Shown here: positions 30,785-40,954 of the stretch, in pieces
Position numbering within the stretch: position 1 is the stretch's first letter
Layout: each line of letters begins with the position of its first letter
Translations under genes and position numbers: made by a program
Assembly: GCA_004026145.2 (NCBI GenBank)
Contig: CP034983.1
Span: forward strand, 9,284,588-9,348,587
DNA length: 64,000 nt
DNA from: Takifugu bimaculatus
Lineage: Eukaryota > Chordata > Actinopteri > Tetraodontiformes > Tetraodontidae
Direction: 5' to 3'
The notes under the pieces: model-generated
Database searches by the model: none
What the model saw: only the letters and a program-made list of their open reading frames with translations
What the model was told of the DNA's origin: nothing

Positions 30785-31367
30785 ACAGCAACTCTTCGCA
30801 AGGGCTTCCTGCCACATGCTTCTCACTTGCCACGTGTCTGCAAGACATTTTTACCTCACAAATATTTGATATTCACATATTTAAACATTAAACTCTTCCT
30901 TGTTAAGGGTTTTTATTAATGGGACCTATGTAACACCTCAAATTACATTTTAATCACTTGGAACATGACTTTCCTAATGTGTTTATTAGAGTCAGTTGAA
31001 TGCTGCCAGTTTACATGTCTAGATTTTAGTTAAAAGACTAAACCCAAAACTACTGCCTAAACATCCAACCTGTATGCACATTATACCCCCAAACATGTTG
31101 ACAGCCACCAGCAAACTGGATAGAAAATGGCTCTGAGCTTCTCACTGACATTTCTGTGTGTGTGTGTGTGTCAGACCTGAATTTGAGGCGTCTAAGAAAT
31201 TGTTTTTATATTGACTAAGAACCCAGCAACCTCCCAACCCCTGGGAGGAGGAGGGGGGCAACTTGATAGGGAGGGTATTCAACACAAGGACAACAAGATG
31301 AGCTTGGCAACACCCAGAACCCATCATCACCAGCACACTGGAAGAGCAACTCAGCAGAGGTTGTGGT
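30785..31367. other. Spacer between H3 and H2B
   Basis: No gene was recognised. The first 300 bp (to about 31,070) are paralogous in inverted form to 43,500-43,789. A short TG run lies near 31,155. Confidence 0.6.
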
Positions 31368-31383
31368 GGCTCTTAGAAGAGCC
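31368..31383 (-). terminator. Histone mRNA 3' stem-loop (H2B, minus)
   Basis: On the minus strand this is GGCTCTTCTAAGAGCC, a perfect 6-bp stem, 29 bp after the H2B stop. Confidence 0.94.
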
Positions 31384-31412
31384 TTTGGTTGAAGAAGGAC
31401 GCCAGCAGAGGT

Positions 31413-31787
31413 CTACTTGGAGCTGGTGTACTTGGTGACGGCCTTGGTGCCCTCAGACACAGCGTGCTTGGCCAGCTCCCCGGGCAGCAGCAGCCTGACA
31501 GCGGTCTGGATCTCCCTGGACGTGATGGTGGAGCGCTTGTTGTAGTGAGCCAGACGAGAGGCCTCGGAAGCGATGCGCTCAAAGATGTCGTTGACGAACG
31601 AGTTCATGATGCTCATGGCCTTGGACGAGATGCCGGTGTCGGGGTGCACCTGCTTGAGCACCTTGTACACGTAGATGGCGTAGCTCTCCTTCCTGGTCCT
31701 CCGCTTCTTCTTGCCTCCTTTGGCGGCCGTCTTGGTCACGGCTTTCTTGGAGCCCTTCTTGGGCGCGGACTTGGCTGGTTCAGGCAT
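31413..31787 (-). CDS. h2b: Histone H2B, inverted copy
   Basis: Encodes the same 124 residues as 25457-25831. Promoter and 3' sequences are also conserved (TATA at 31831-31837, CCAAT and CACGTG near 31,889-31,899, stem-loop at 31368-31383). The two H2B units form an inverted pair with about 5.5 kb between them, and identity runs from the promoter E-box to the region just beyond the stem-loop. No damage was seen. Confidence 0.98.
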   Translation of the reverse strand: MPEPAKSAPKKGSKKAVTKTAAKGGKKKRRTRKESYAIYVYKVLKQVHPDTGISSKAMSIMNSFVNDIFERIASEASRLAHYNKRSTITSREIQTAVRLLLPGELAKHAVSEGTKAVTKYTSSK

Positions 31788-31830
31788 TCTGCTTCTATTG
31801 GTAATAACTCAGAGTCAGGGGAGGGTCGCT

Positions 31831-31899
31831 CTTTATACAGGCTTTATGGAAATACCACTGTGTCGTCTCCCTTCTTTGATTGGCTCAAGCCAATCACGT
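31831..31899 (-). promoter_or_regulatory. H2B promoter elements (minus)
   Basis: TATAAAG (minus strand) at 31831-31837. A CCAAT box in each orientation and a CACGTG E-box lie near 31,879-31,899. Confidence 0.78.
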
Positions 31900-32024
31900 G
31901 ATTCTTCGGAGGTTCTATAGGTAGATAATATACTGTACATATATATATAAACATGCAGTTTAATTTTATTATATATATAATATATATATATATAAATTTT
32001 ATTATATATATAATAAAAATAAAA

Positions 32025-32026
<2 letters not shown>

Positions 32027-32099
<73 letters not shown>
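32027..32099. repeat. (AT)n microsatellite
   Basis: Long AT dinucleotide tract. Impure AT-rich arms extend it upstream to about 31,938. Confidence 0.95.
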
Positions 32100-32102
<3 letters not shown>

Positions 32103-32214
32103 GTTTAATTTTAAAGTTCATAACCTTTTAATGAATGTGGTCTTTTGCATTTTGTCATTAATCTGAGGTGATTTATTCTACTGGTAGATGAATTACACCA
32201 ATGAAACAATCGTA

Positions 32215-32500
32215 TCCCAAACTGAGAAGCAGAGGAAGTCATTCCTGCCGTCCGCCATCAGACTGTATAACTCATCCTAACCCAGCCAATAACAATAATT
32301 GTGTAATGTTTGTTGTAATTTTATTTCTATTTTATTCTATATTTATGTATACATGCTTATTATATGTATATATTATATATATACTGTATATATGCTTATA
32401 ACGTTCTAATCTTATCTGTATTTATTTATTCTGTTTCTATACTTTGTATAGGTTGCTACTACAATTCAATTTCCTCACGGGGATGAATAAAGTACGTCTT
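32215..32500 (+). mobile_element. LINE 3' fragment (second LINE family)
   Basis: Begins with a frame encoding QRKSFLPSAIRLYNSS and a stop, followed by an AT-rich tail ending in CACGGGGATGAATAAAGT. It has the same organisation as 28141-28600. It is heavily truncated, since only the last codons and the tail remain. Confidence 0.7.
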
Positions 32501-32861
32501 AATGTCCACTTGTTGGTCAATAAATCATAATTATAGGAATGTAACTCATTTGTTTAGTTTTAAAAATGGAATATAACTAGAGTGAACTTCTGAAGAATGG
32601 GAAAAGAAAAAGGCAAGCAAATAATGGTTAAAGTTTACAAATCCTAAATCGAGAGCTTCAGCTTTTGAAAGGTCTAAACATGTGCGGTGGTAACTAAGTT
32701 GTTACATTGTTTAAGTCAGACTGAGGTGTTTAAGCTTATGGCGACGTTTAAAAATCACTGACGTCAACAGTGTTTATACAGTAGTGGATATTTTACGCTG
32801 TTCATATCCATCCTTTGTTGGCAGGATGGCGCAAGAATTCTGCTCTTTGAAAGATATGAAT
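32501..32861. other. H4 3' flank
   Basis: No gene. From about 32,755 onward the sequence is paralogous to 46,018-46,115, showing that the H4 duplication extends beyond the coding region. Confidence 0.7.
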
Positions 32862-32877
32862 GGCTCTTAAAAGAGCC
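32862..32877 (-). terminator. Histone mRNA 3' stem-loop (H4)
   Basis: On the minus strand this is GGCTCTTTTAAGAGCC, 26 bp after the H4 stop. Confidence 0.95.
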
Positions 32878-32903
32878 TTTGGGTTGTTGCTATAGCAGCC
32901 ATT

Positions 32904-33260
<357 letters not shown>

Positions 33261-33479
33261 TTATTTAAACCATGACTGAGGACGTGATTGAGGTCACACG
33301 GGGGACGCTGCTTCTTCGTCTGGGACTCTGGGTGGTCAATCCTGGGTTGTTGCGCCCTCTGCTGACTGAAACAGGAATTACATGTGTCAGGAACATTTCT
33401 TGCTTCACCAGGGCCCAGTATTTCAAAACTCCAAATCCAGATCAAAATGATCCGGATTATGTTGAAATTGTCCCATTCT

Positions 33480-34470
33480 TTATGAAAAATACAAATTAAC
33501 CATGTCACTTCTGACTGCTCTCCCAGCTGGTTCGTCAGTTTGATGTGGTGTGGTGCCTCTATCAGACCTTCTGGAAGTGGAATGTCGTCCTCCTCCATGG
33601 TCACTCTTCTTTTTTGTGCTATACTGTGCAACACAATACATGCACAAATAATATTGCAGGCTTCTTTGGGCTCCACACGGAGATAATTAAGGCAGGCAAA
33701 TCTCTGTTTAAGTATACCATCGATGTGCTCAATTGTCCCCCTTATAGATGTATGAGCATAGTTGAAATTTTGTTGTGAGTTGCTTGTGACTGTTGCAAAA
33801 GGTGTCATCAGCCAACGAAGAAGAGGATAACCACTGTCACCAAGGAGGATTCCGTCTGGAGTGTTTAGTTGAAACCGGTGGTATATGTGGCTTTCTTTTA
33901 AAATCCAAGAATCGTGTACAGACCCCGGCCATCGTACAACACAATTTATTATCTGGAGGTCAGCATTCCCAATCAACTGCACATTTATACTATGGCGCCC
34001 CTTCCTGTTTACAAATTCCCACTCTCTTTCATGAGGGGCTTGAATGTGTATATGTGTGCAGTCTATCACACCAAGTGTTCGGCATTCCTGCGATGGAAAA
34101 GAACTGTTTTTTGTTTTGTGAAATTTCTTCTTCATTTTCAGGAAATTTCACATACTCATTTAATAAACTTGAAAGAGCTCTTGCCACAGAATTGCCCACA
34201 CATCCCACTGTTGATTTTGTGACTCCAATGCTATCTGCAATAACTTCAAAAAATGATCCACTTGCAAAAAAACAAAGAGCAATCAACACCTGTTCCTCCA
34301 CAGTCAAGGCATGGCTCCTCACTGTAGGTCTTTGAAGATGAGGGCGAAGAACATCACATAAATAAATAATATCCTGTGTCCCAAAACGATATCTTGAATA
34401 AAGTTCTTTATCAGAGTACTGCAGAAGTAAATTTGGTCGTTCGGTATATTGCCGAGGCTTGTATTGGCTC
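33480..34470 (-). pseudogene. HARBI1-like DDE transposase, frameshifted
   Basis: Two overlapping frames (34029-34322 with upstream codons to about 34,445, then 33230-34135) together form a DDE_Tnp_4-type transposase. The first has the N-terminal helix-turn-helix-like part (LTVEEQVLIALCFFASGSFF). The second has GVIDCTHIHI (first Asp), GDSGYPLLRWL (second Asp) and RGTIEHIDGILKQRF (catalytic Glu). A one-base shift near 34,065, between IAGMPN and the first Asp, separates them. The frame has no stop before the terminal repeat and runs on to 33230, next to the H4 promoter. With the shift it should not make an active protein unless the frames are spliced or shifted together. Confidence 0.88.
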
Positions 34471-34625
34471 TGACGTTACATCACATGCACTAGCGCTGTC
34501 ATTTTGCTCAATCTATTTGTTACTTACCCCTTTTTAGCCAAGCCCATGTCCCACCACACCTGATTTTAACGATCCCTCATGGTAGTATAAAGAGCCAGCC
34601 TGGGTGTGACTTACAATCAGACAAC

Positions 34626-35198
34626 ATGGAGGGCAAGACCGAAGGAGGTCACTTCTCTGCGACTGAAACAAATGCACTGCTTGAAAGTGTGGGTGAAAAT
34701 TATCATGTGCTATTTGGCAATTTCAGCAGTCCTGGACAAAGCGGCTCAAATGCCAAAACAAAACATGAAATATGGGAGAAGATAACAGAACTGGTTAATG
34801 CCACCGGTGGAGGCCAACGCAGATCTGTGGATCAGGTCAAATTGAGATGGAAAAATCTCAAACAAAAAGCTACTAAAGACCACTCTGAGGCCAAAATGAC
34901 TCCAACAGGCAATAAACCTGCCAAACGTGAGTTTACTGATGTGGTTCTGGATATTATTGGTGGAGCAGATTCTCAAGCTTTACATGGGATTGTACCCTGT
35001 GATGTGCGAGAGTCTATTGGCTCCCAGGGGCCACTCAATCTGTCAAGCGATGGGACAAGCACCCTTACCTTTGAGTCCGATCAACCTGAACTGTCCAGCA
35101 GCCAGACCTTGACCCCAGCTGCTGATGTGGTGAGGGTTATACCATCACCACAACCACCACCCTTGACGTGCCGGAGCAAAAGGCCAAATAGTCAATAG
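34626..35198 (+). CDS. Myb/SANT-like DNA-binding protein of the Harbinger element
   Basis: 190-residue accessory protein. Residues about 8-85 (HFSATETNALLESV, KTKHEIWEKITELVNA, VKLRWKNLKQKATKD) form a trihelix Myb/SANT-like domain. The remaining half is low in complexity, rich in Ser, Thr and Pro, with a basic end (CRSKRPNSQ). In Harbinger transposons such proteins bind the ends and bring the transposase into the nucleus. The frame is intact, with TATAAAG about 40 bp upstream of the ATG and AATAAA at 35239-35244. It diverges from the transposase, which it should serve. Confidence 0.88.
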   Translation: MEGKTEGGHFSATETNALLESVGENYHVLFGNFSSPGQSGSNAKTKHEIWEKITELVNATGGGQRRSVDQVKLRWKNLKQKATKDHSEAKMTPTGNKPAKREFTDVVLDIIGGADSQALHGIVPCDVRESIGSQGPLNLSSDGTSTLTFESDQPELSSSQTLTPAADVVRVIPSPQPPPLTCRSKRPNSQ

Positions 35199-35790
35199 TC
35201 AGTTCTTTTTTTGATTTTAACGGTCATATTTTTGTTACAATAAATGCTGTCTTGCAAAATGTATATGTTTATTTTGGTACATCACTATATTTTCAAAAAG
35301 CTTATTTCTATTTTACAACTTGAAGCATACCGGTAATAGTCCCTTTTTATATGTAATGTAAAATTACACAAGTATTTGTGTGACACATATGCTAACAAAA
35401 TGCTTTAAAATGACAAGACTGTTGTGATCAGCTATATAATTTTGATTTTTTAGTGTTTGAAGTCACATTGTGATGAGAATGACTCAAAATAATTGAATAA
35501 CTTTCTGAGAAATTACTATTTTTCATACATGGGATTATTTCCAAATCCACCTCTGAGGTGGGATCATTATAATCTTGTTTTTCAGGATCAAAATGATCTG
35601 GATTTTTGACCAAAGTTCTGAAATACCCAAATGTGGCAAAAATACGGATTTTTGGCAGGATTGGATTTACAAATCCAGATTCAAATCTTCAGGATAGATT
35701 CTGCTTTGAAAACCCGATTTTGGATCAGATCAGAGAAAAATCCAATCCACCTGGATTAATCCTGTAGGATTGTTTCTGAAATACTGGGCC
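35199..35790. other. Harbinger 3' non-coding end
   Basis: Contains the polyadenylation signal and a subterminal zone (35,570-35,770) with many GGATT/AATCC-type motifs. One motif, GATCAAAATGATC, also occurs near the other end (33,442-33,454). These may be binding sites for the Myb-like protein. Confidence 0.55.
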
Positions 35791-35835
35791 CAGGTGATCT
35801 TTATAACATCTGCTCACCTCTTTACATGGTGCCTC

Positions 35836-36038
35836 ATTGCCACACTCGCAATGACCGAACTTCATGCGGCTATTAGCCAACAACAATCCGCCCACCCGGA
35901 GGCTGCATTTATTGTTGTGGATGACTTCAACCACTCAAAAACTGTGCTTCCAAAATTTCACCAACATGTTTCCTATAATACAAGAGGAAACAAAACCCTG
36001 GATCATGTTTACACAAATACGGCTGGTGCCTATATGGC
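35836..36038 (+). mobile_element. LINE endonuclease fragment (second LINE family)
   Basis: Frame 35770-36117 contains AAFIVVDDFNHSKTVLPKFH and TRGNKTLDHVYT, the end of an APE-type endonuclease domain (GDFN and LD-VYT motifs). It lacks both termini. It abuts a hAT-like terminus at 36,038. Confidence 0.75.
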
Positions 36039-36351
36039 AGGGGTGGGCAATTATATTATTTATATGGGGCCACATGAGAAACAGAAAATATTGTGCAGGG
36101 CTGGACCAAAACACTGAACTCCATTCTGCATAATATTAATTGTGTGGCAGAAGCAACGGGACAGAGAACCCTAAAAAAAAAAGGAGCATTGTTTTAACAA
36201 GCTGGTAAGACTGGTATATGTTTTAATTAAGTCATGAGAAAGTGAGGTTGCCTTACAAAAAATGTCATTTATTCAGTAACATTTCACAAAACAATGGTAA
36301 ACAAAATGTGAACACTTTTACCATTTGTAACTCATATTAGCCATTATATTA

Positions 36352-36595
36352 CAGGAGGCTGACTCCATCTCTACTTTGAAAATTAGGCTTAAAACCTTCC
36401 CCTTTGAAAAAGCTTATTGTCACTAATTCCGTAGTCCCAGTTACTATCATAGACAGACAATTGATCATCCAGAAACATGATCACCTGACAGGCCTCTGTC
36501 GTCCCCCCCCCCCATTCCCGTCCTTCTGTATTCATCTATAGGTATCGCCGCCTTCAGAGCTGCATACTGAAATCCGACCCCTGCTGACCCACTCA
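36352..36595 (+). mobile_element. L2 LINE 3' fragment
   Basis: Matches 51,655-52,020 of the larger L2: RT C-terminus encoding TLKIRLKT-type sequence and LFEKAY, then the 3' UTR with GACAGGCCTCTGTC and GGTATCGCCGCC. It has internal deletions and a poly-C run. Confidence 0.85.
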
Positions 36596-36884
36596 AATTG
36601 CACCTTACTTTACTTATTATAATGTATTGATTGATTCAGTCACATTAACTCCAAAACACATTTTGAGCTTGATGCAGTTGGAAAGAAGTTCCTAGCTTTC
36701 TAATGAAACCACAATATTGTCTTTGTACTCCAAATATAAGGCAAGACACATCATATTATAATAATGATTGTCACTGAAGTGTGATTTTGAGAAAAAGTCC
36801 TCCAGAGAAAGTGCCCCAGTTCACTGCTAGCTTTGGTTTAACCACCTCATTTGGTGTTTTTCAGGTTTTGGTTTTTTTTCTTAT

Positions 36885-37985
36885 TCAGAGAGAGAAATCT
36901 AGTCTATCTTGGGCTTTGACAAGTGCATCGAAGTCAGGTTGAATGTCTGAGGTGGAGATGCGAAGCAGAGCTGACAGGTGATCATGGGTGAGAGAGGATC
37001 TGTACCTGAATTTTGTAAACTTCAGTGAGAATGTTTGTTCGTATGTAGGTAGAGCCAAAGAGAACCAACATCTTCTGAGCATGTCTCCTCATGTTTGGAA
37101 AGTTCTCCTCCTTGAGAGAAGAGAAAAATCCAGCAGTGATCCTGACTTAAAGTGGTCTGCCAGTACCGCATCGGACTGCAGGTCAATGAGTTCCAGCTGA
37201 ACATCACTGGGTGCATTATCCACCCTGAAGGTCAAGGAAGAGGAAATCAGGTGCATTTCATCCTCGATTGTTCTGAGATTTTTAAATCGCCTTGAAAACT
37301 CACCATGAAGTGCTTCTAACATGGTGAGTACCTGCAGAGGTGATCAGCTGATGGTGCGACCTCTTTTAGAGTTTGCATGTAAATGAGAGTGTTGCTCTCT
37401 AGTTGGCTTCTTTAACATTTTGCCCAGGCTGAGCCATCTGACAGCTGTGTGGTAGCTGATGTTACTGTTTTCACTCTCATGCTCTTCCAAAAGTGTAACA
37501 AACTGTCTGTGATTCAGTGCTCGTGCCCTGATGAAGTTAACTATTTTAGTTACAACATCAATAACGATTCATTTTTAGCACTGACTTGCACAACACATGC
37601 TGATGGATAATACAATGCAAAAATACTAATTTATGATCTGCATTGATTTCAGTTACTTTATCGTGCATATGTTTCAACAGTCCGACATTTTTCCCCGTCA
37701 GATTTGGACAACCGTCAGTTGTGACACCTGCCAGTCTGTCCCATTTCAGTCCGAGCGTGTCAATGCATGCATTTACCTCCGTGAACAGATCGCTCCCTGT
37801 CATTGTCCCATGCATTGACCGCACTGCTGCCAGCTCCTCCGTAATCTTGAAGTCCATTATCCCACGGACAAATACGAGTAACTGGGCTGTGTCTCAGACA
37901 TCGCAGCTCTCGTCCAAAGCCAAGGAGAAAAAGTCAAAACTTGCCACTTCAAGTTGCATCTGAAGTTTCAGGTTCCCCGCAATGT
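36885..37985 (-). pseudogene. hAT-type transposase pseudogene
   Basis: Pieces in order on the minus strand: DIAGNLKLQMQLEVASFDFF with DESCDV (37,985-37,894), KITEELAAVRSMHGTMTGSD to FLHCIIHQHVLCKSVLKMN (37,857-37,558), MLEALHGEFSRRF to NAPSDVQLELIDLQSD (37,322-37,089) and the C-terminus TSDIQPDFDALVKAQDRLDF (37,082-36,885). Several stops and shifts separate them. LELIDLQ and the final DFDAL block belong to the hAT dimerisation region. A part is fused in frame to L2 RT sequence at 37,990, which is an insertion or recombination artefact. Confidence 0.85.
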
Positions 37986-37989
37986 CCTT

Positions 37990-38769
37990 ATGTAGCAGGA
38001 TGCTGTGATCAACTGAATCAAAAGCAGCACTGAGGTCCAGCAGAACCAGCATAGAAACCAGTGCTGGAAGAAGATCATTAGTAACTTTAATAAGTGCTGT
38101 TTCTGTGCTGTGATGAGCTCTAAAGCCTGACTGAAACATCTCAAACAGGCTGTTTCTCTGCACATGCTCCAGGAACTGAATCACCACCACCGTCTCAAGA
38201 ATTTTAGAGATAAAAGGAAGGTTGGATATCCGCCTATAATTTGCTAATACGTCCAGATCCAGCTTTTTAAGCAACGGCTTAATCACTGCCACCTTGTAGG
38301 ACCGGGGTACATAACATGTTACTAAAGAACCATTGATCTGGTCCAGGATAGAACTGCCTATCAATGGTAAAACATCCTTCAACAGGTGTGTTGGGATGGG
38401 ATCTAAAAGACACATGGTGGACTTGGATTTCTGAATTAGCAAAGGCGCCTCAGAAAAATATATAGGGCTGAAGGAGTTTAAGGGCTCGTTGGAGAACCTG
38501 TATGTTCCCACAGTCAGCACATCTGGTGATGGTCCAGTTGTTGGGATGGCCTGGTTAGCTTTTTCTCTGATGGCTAGAACTTTATCAGTGAAGAAGCTCA
38601 TGAAGTTTTCACCACTAAGGGAAGAAGGGATACGTGGACCTGAAACACTATAACTCTTGGTTAATTTGGCCACAGTGCTGATAAGAAACCTGGGGTTGTT
38701 CTTGTTTTCTTTAATTAAAGACGAAAATAAGCTGTTTTAGCCTTACGGAGGGACTTTTTGTAAACAGTC
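37990..38769 (-). mobile_element. Internal L2 LINE fragment (RT domain)
   Basis: Minus-strand copy of L2 ORF2 from the VYKKALRKA region (near 38,760) to LLDLSAAFDSVDHSILL (37,995). It corresponds to about 49,870-50,660 of the larger element. One frameshift occurs near 38,715. Both ends are abrupt: hAT sequence at 37,990 and another LINE on the opposite strand at 38,770. Confidence 0.9.
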
Positions 38770-39062
38770 ATGGACATCACCTTCCTGAATGAGCTTAGTA
38801 TCAATTATGCTCGCTTTGAGAAGGATGGCAAAGACACTGCCACTAGGACCCCACTCCCAGCAGACCACCAACCTCTCACACTATCCTCCAACACTGTCTA
38901 CACAGCCCTTAGCTGGATCAATCCCCACAAGGCTGCTGGTCCTGATGGCATCCCTGGACGTGTGCTCAGGGCATGCGCAGAACAGCTCTCCAGGATTTTT
39001 ACGTACATCTTCAACCTGTCCCTTGACCACACAGTGGTTCCGTTGTGTTTTAAGGCTACAAT
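38770..39062 (+). mobile_element. LINE RT N-terminal fragment (second LINE family)
   Basis: Frame 38770-39126 encodes FLNELSINYARFE and LSWINPHKAAGPDGIPGRVL then FNLSLDHTVVPLCFKAT, the start of a jockey-type fish RT domain. It ends abruptly near 39,062. It probably belongs to the family of the endonuclease piece at 35.8 kb and the 3' tails at 28.1 and 32.2 kb. Confidence 0.85.
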
Positions 39063-39544
39063 ATCAATCATAAGTCACAAAGTCAGTCGAACTAGGATAC
39101 AAATTACAATGAATAAGTACACTTAAGATCGACACATAAAATGACAGAAACCTAAATAAATAAAACACAGACCTCGCTGGCTGACCACCTGTCGAAGTAA
39201 GAATGAGATTTTCATAAACAAAATAACAAGCTTGCCTTACCGGGCCAGGCTCAAGCTTTGGGCGTGCACCTTAAATTAACGCACCAATGGAACCAACCTA
39301 ACAAACCAAGGTTCCTACCTGAGATGAATTTCAAAATAAAATAAAATACAGAATTAATTAAAATTATGGCCCTAAAATTATGTTCATCTTAAGTATTTTG
39401 TTTTTGAATTGATTCAGTGGTGATATTAAAGCAACTGGCAGTGTCTTAAGGAAACAATAGTTTCTTATTTTCAACTCTAACTAGTTGGAGGACTGTAAAT
39501 CTGTAAATCCCCATTCCCACTCATGTATTTCCATGATTTATACC

Positions 39545-39615
39545 TGTACTCCCCCTTCTTCTCCGTATTTACGCAGCCCATCAGCAGGAGGTCCCCCCCT
39601 CCCCTAAGAGCCTGG
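39545..39615 (+). mobile_element. L2 3' UTR remnant
   Basis: Short match to the L2 tail: CCATCAGCAGGAGG, CCCCC and GAGCCTGGT, as at 52,260-52,292. Confidence 0.65.
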
Positions 39616-40631
39616 TGAGGCAGTGGTACACTCAGCAACAACTGTGTGTCACTAAGTGTGAACGCGTATAAGACAGCACGACAAAAACTGGATGTCTAGC
39701 ATGCTAAATATCCAGTCAAATATCCAGTGGAAAACAACATTCCCTGTGTCACCTATCACATTTGATTTTGAAACAAAATGTGGTTTAGAGACCAGGTAGA
39801 GCAGTTGGACATGTCCACTGATTGAGAGACATGTGGTGTGAACAAGGCTTCAGGTTGTATTTTTAATTGCACAGGTTTCAATTACATTGTAGCATGACTG
39901 CGACGCAGAAAAACAACCTCTAACTGTCATTTACATGCTACATTCAGAGTTGTGTTTTCTGTGTCATTTACAAATGTGCCAAGAAGAAGAGGCCCTGATC
40001 AAGCATGAACATCACATCTGGAACCTTTAGACATTGGACTAATGCAGGAACTGGAGGCAGATCAGTTAAATATAGAAAACAGCAGGCATTTCCCACCAGT
40101 TGTGTCAGCTCAGCTGACAACCATCTAAACTTCCTACCAATTGGTCAGTGCACAACCTTGTGCATGTGATGCTGTTGCTGTCGACAATGTTGGAGCTGGT
40201 GGTGGTAATACAGCTCCCAAAACACATGCACTCCTTGTACATCACTATCTGGCTGTCACATGCCTTTAAAAAAAATAAATAAATAAAAAATCAATAAATA
40301 AATACCTCAACAGCATATCTCTTACAATTCATAGCATTTGCAATTTATTTTCTATTGCCTCTATTACGGCCAATTATTGTTGATTTTAGAGAATTTACTC
40401 TTCCCAGCCTGGAACAGAGGACTGACTTTCACTTTTCTTTCTATTTGGAAACAAGCTGGTTTGATATGATAAATTATAGATCTATGAAATGGAGGCAAAT
40501 AACTATAAATGCAAATGACCATAGAAATATAATTCAAGCAAGTTGAGGGAAGTTGGGCTCTCTATTGTAAAGTATTATCCATATTTCACGTTTAACACTA
40601 TGTACCTTAATATTTTTATTTATTAATTTAT
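39616..40631. other. Spacer, no feature recognised
   Basis: No gene seen; a small AAAT-rich tract at about 40,268-40,305. Confidence 0.5.
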
Positions 40632-40954
40632 GCTTCTCTAATGGCATCATTTAGGGAGTAAAATCAGCCAAGTAAAGGTTACTGGCAAGCAAGAAGCCAT
40701 TCCTAAAATAGGATGGCTAACTACAGGGTATGTTGTAGCTTACAGGCTACTTATTCTCGCTCCAGTCCAAACAGCTCTAATGGAACGGCTAGCCTCTAGA
40801 CGGCTAGTCAGTTAGCACAATGCTAACGGTCACTTAGCTACTGCTAGCAAATGTTTAACTTCTTTACATTTTCTTTGCATCAGTTGTTGCAGTTCATCCA
40901 AACATGTCAGTGCCGTGAAATAACAACTGTTATTTCGGTGCAGCGCGGACTTTT
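40632..40954 (-). repeat. Inverted copy of the cul2 5'-flanking segment
   Basis: Reverse complement of 16701-17019 with scattered substitutions and small indels. No cullin coding sequence accompanies it. Confidence 0.75.

Larger units (their letters stand above)
33412..35790. mobile_element. PIF/Harbinger DNA transposon with two genes
   Basis: 2379-bp element with terminal inverted repeats GGCCCAGTATTTCA (exact for 14 bp) at both ends and a 3-bp CAG target duplication (33409-33411 and 35791-35793). It carries a HARBI1-like transposase on the minus strand and a Myb/SANT-like gene on the plus strand, divergently arranged as in Harbinger elements. The rejoined target reads CACCAGGT, agreeing with the CWG-centred target known for some vertebrate Harbingers. 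The paralogous locus at 46,622-46,690 has the uninterrupted site. Confidence 0.95.
36039..37985 (-). mobile_element. hAT element with GTF2IRD2/ZBED5-like transposase, truncated
   Basis: Starts at CAGGGGTGGGCAA, a typical hAT inverted-repeat end. It contains, on the minus strand, a broken transposase of the kind found in GTF2IRD2 and ZBED5-like proteins. The 5' end of the transposase gene and the other terminus are cut off at about 37,990, where L2 sequence begins. L2 3' sequence also lies inside at 36,352-36,595. Confidence 0.75.

Noticed and set aside
33793..34335. 180-codon frame on the plus strand of the Harbinger element
   Set aside because: Antisense to the transposase, which has clear DDE motifs; this frame has none.
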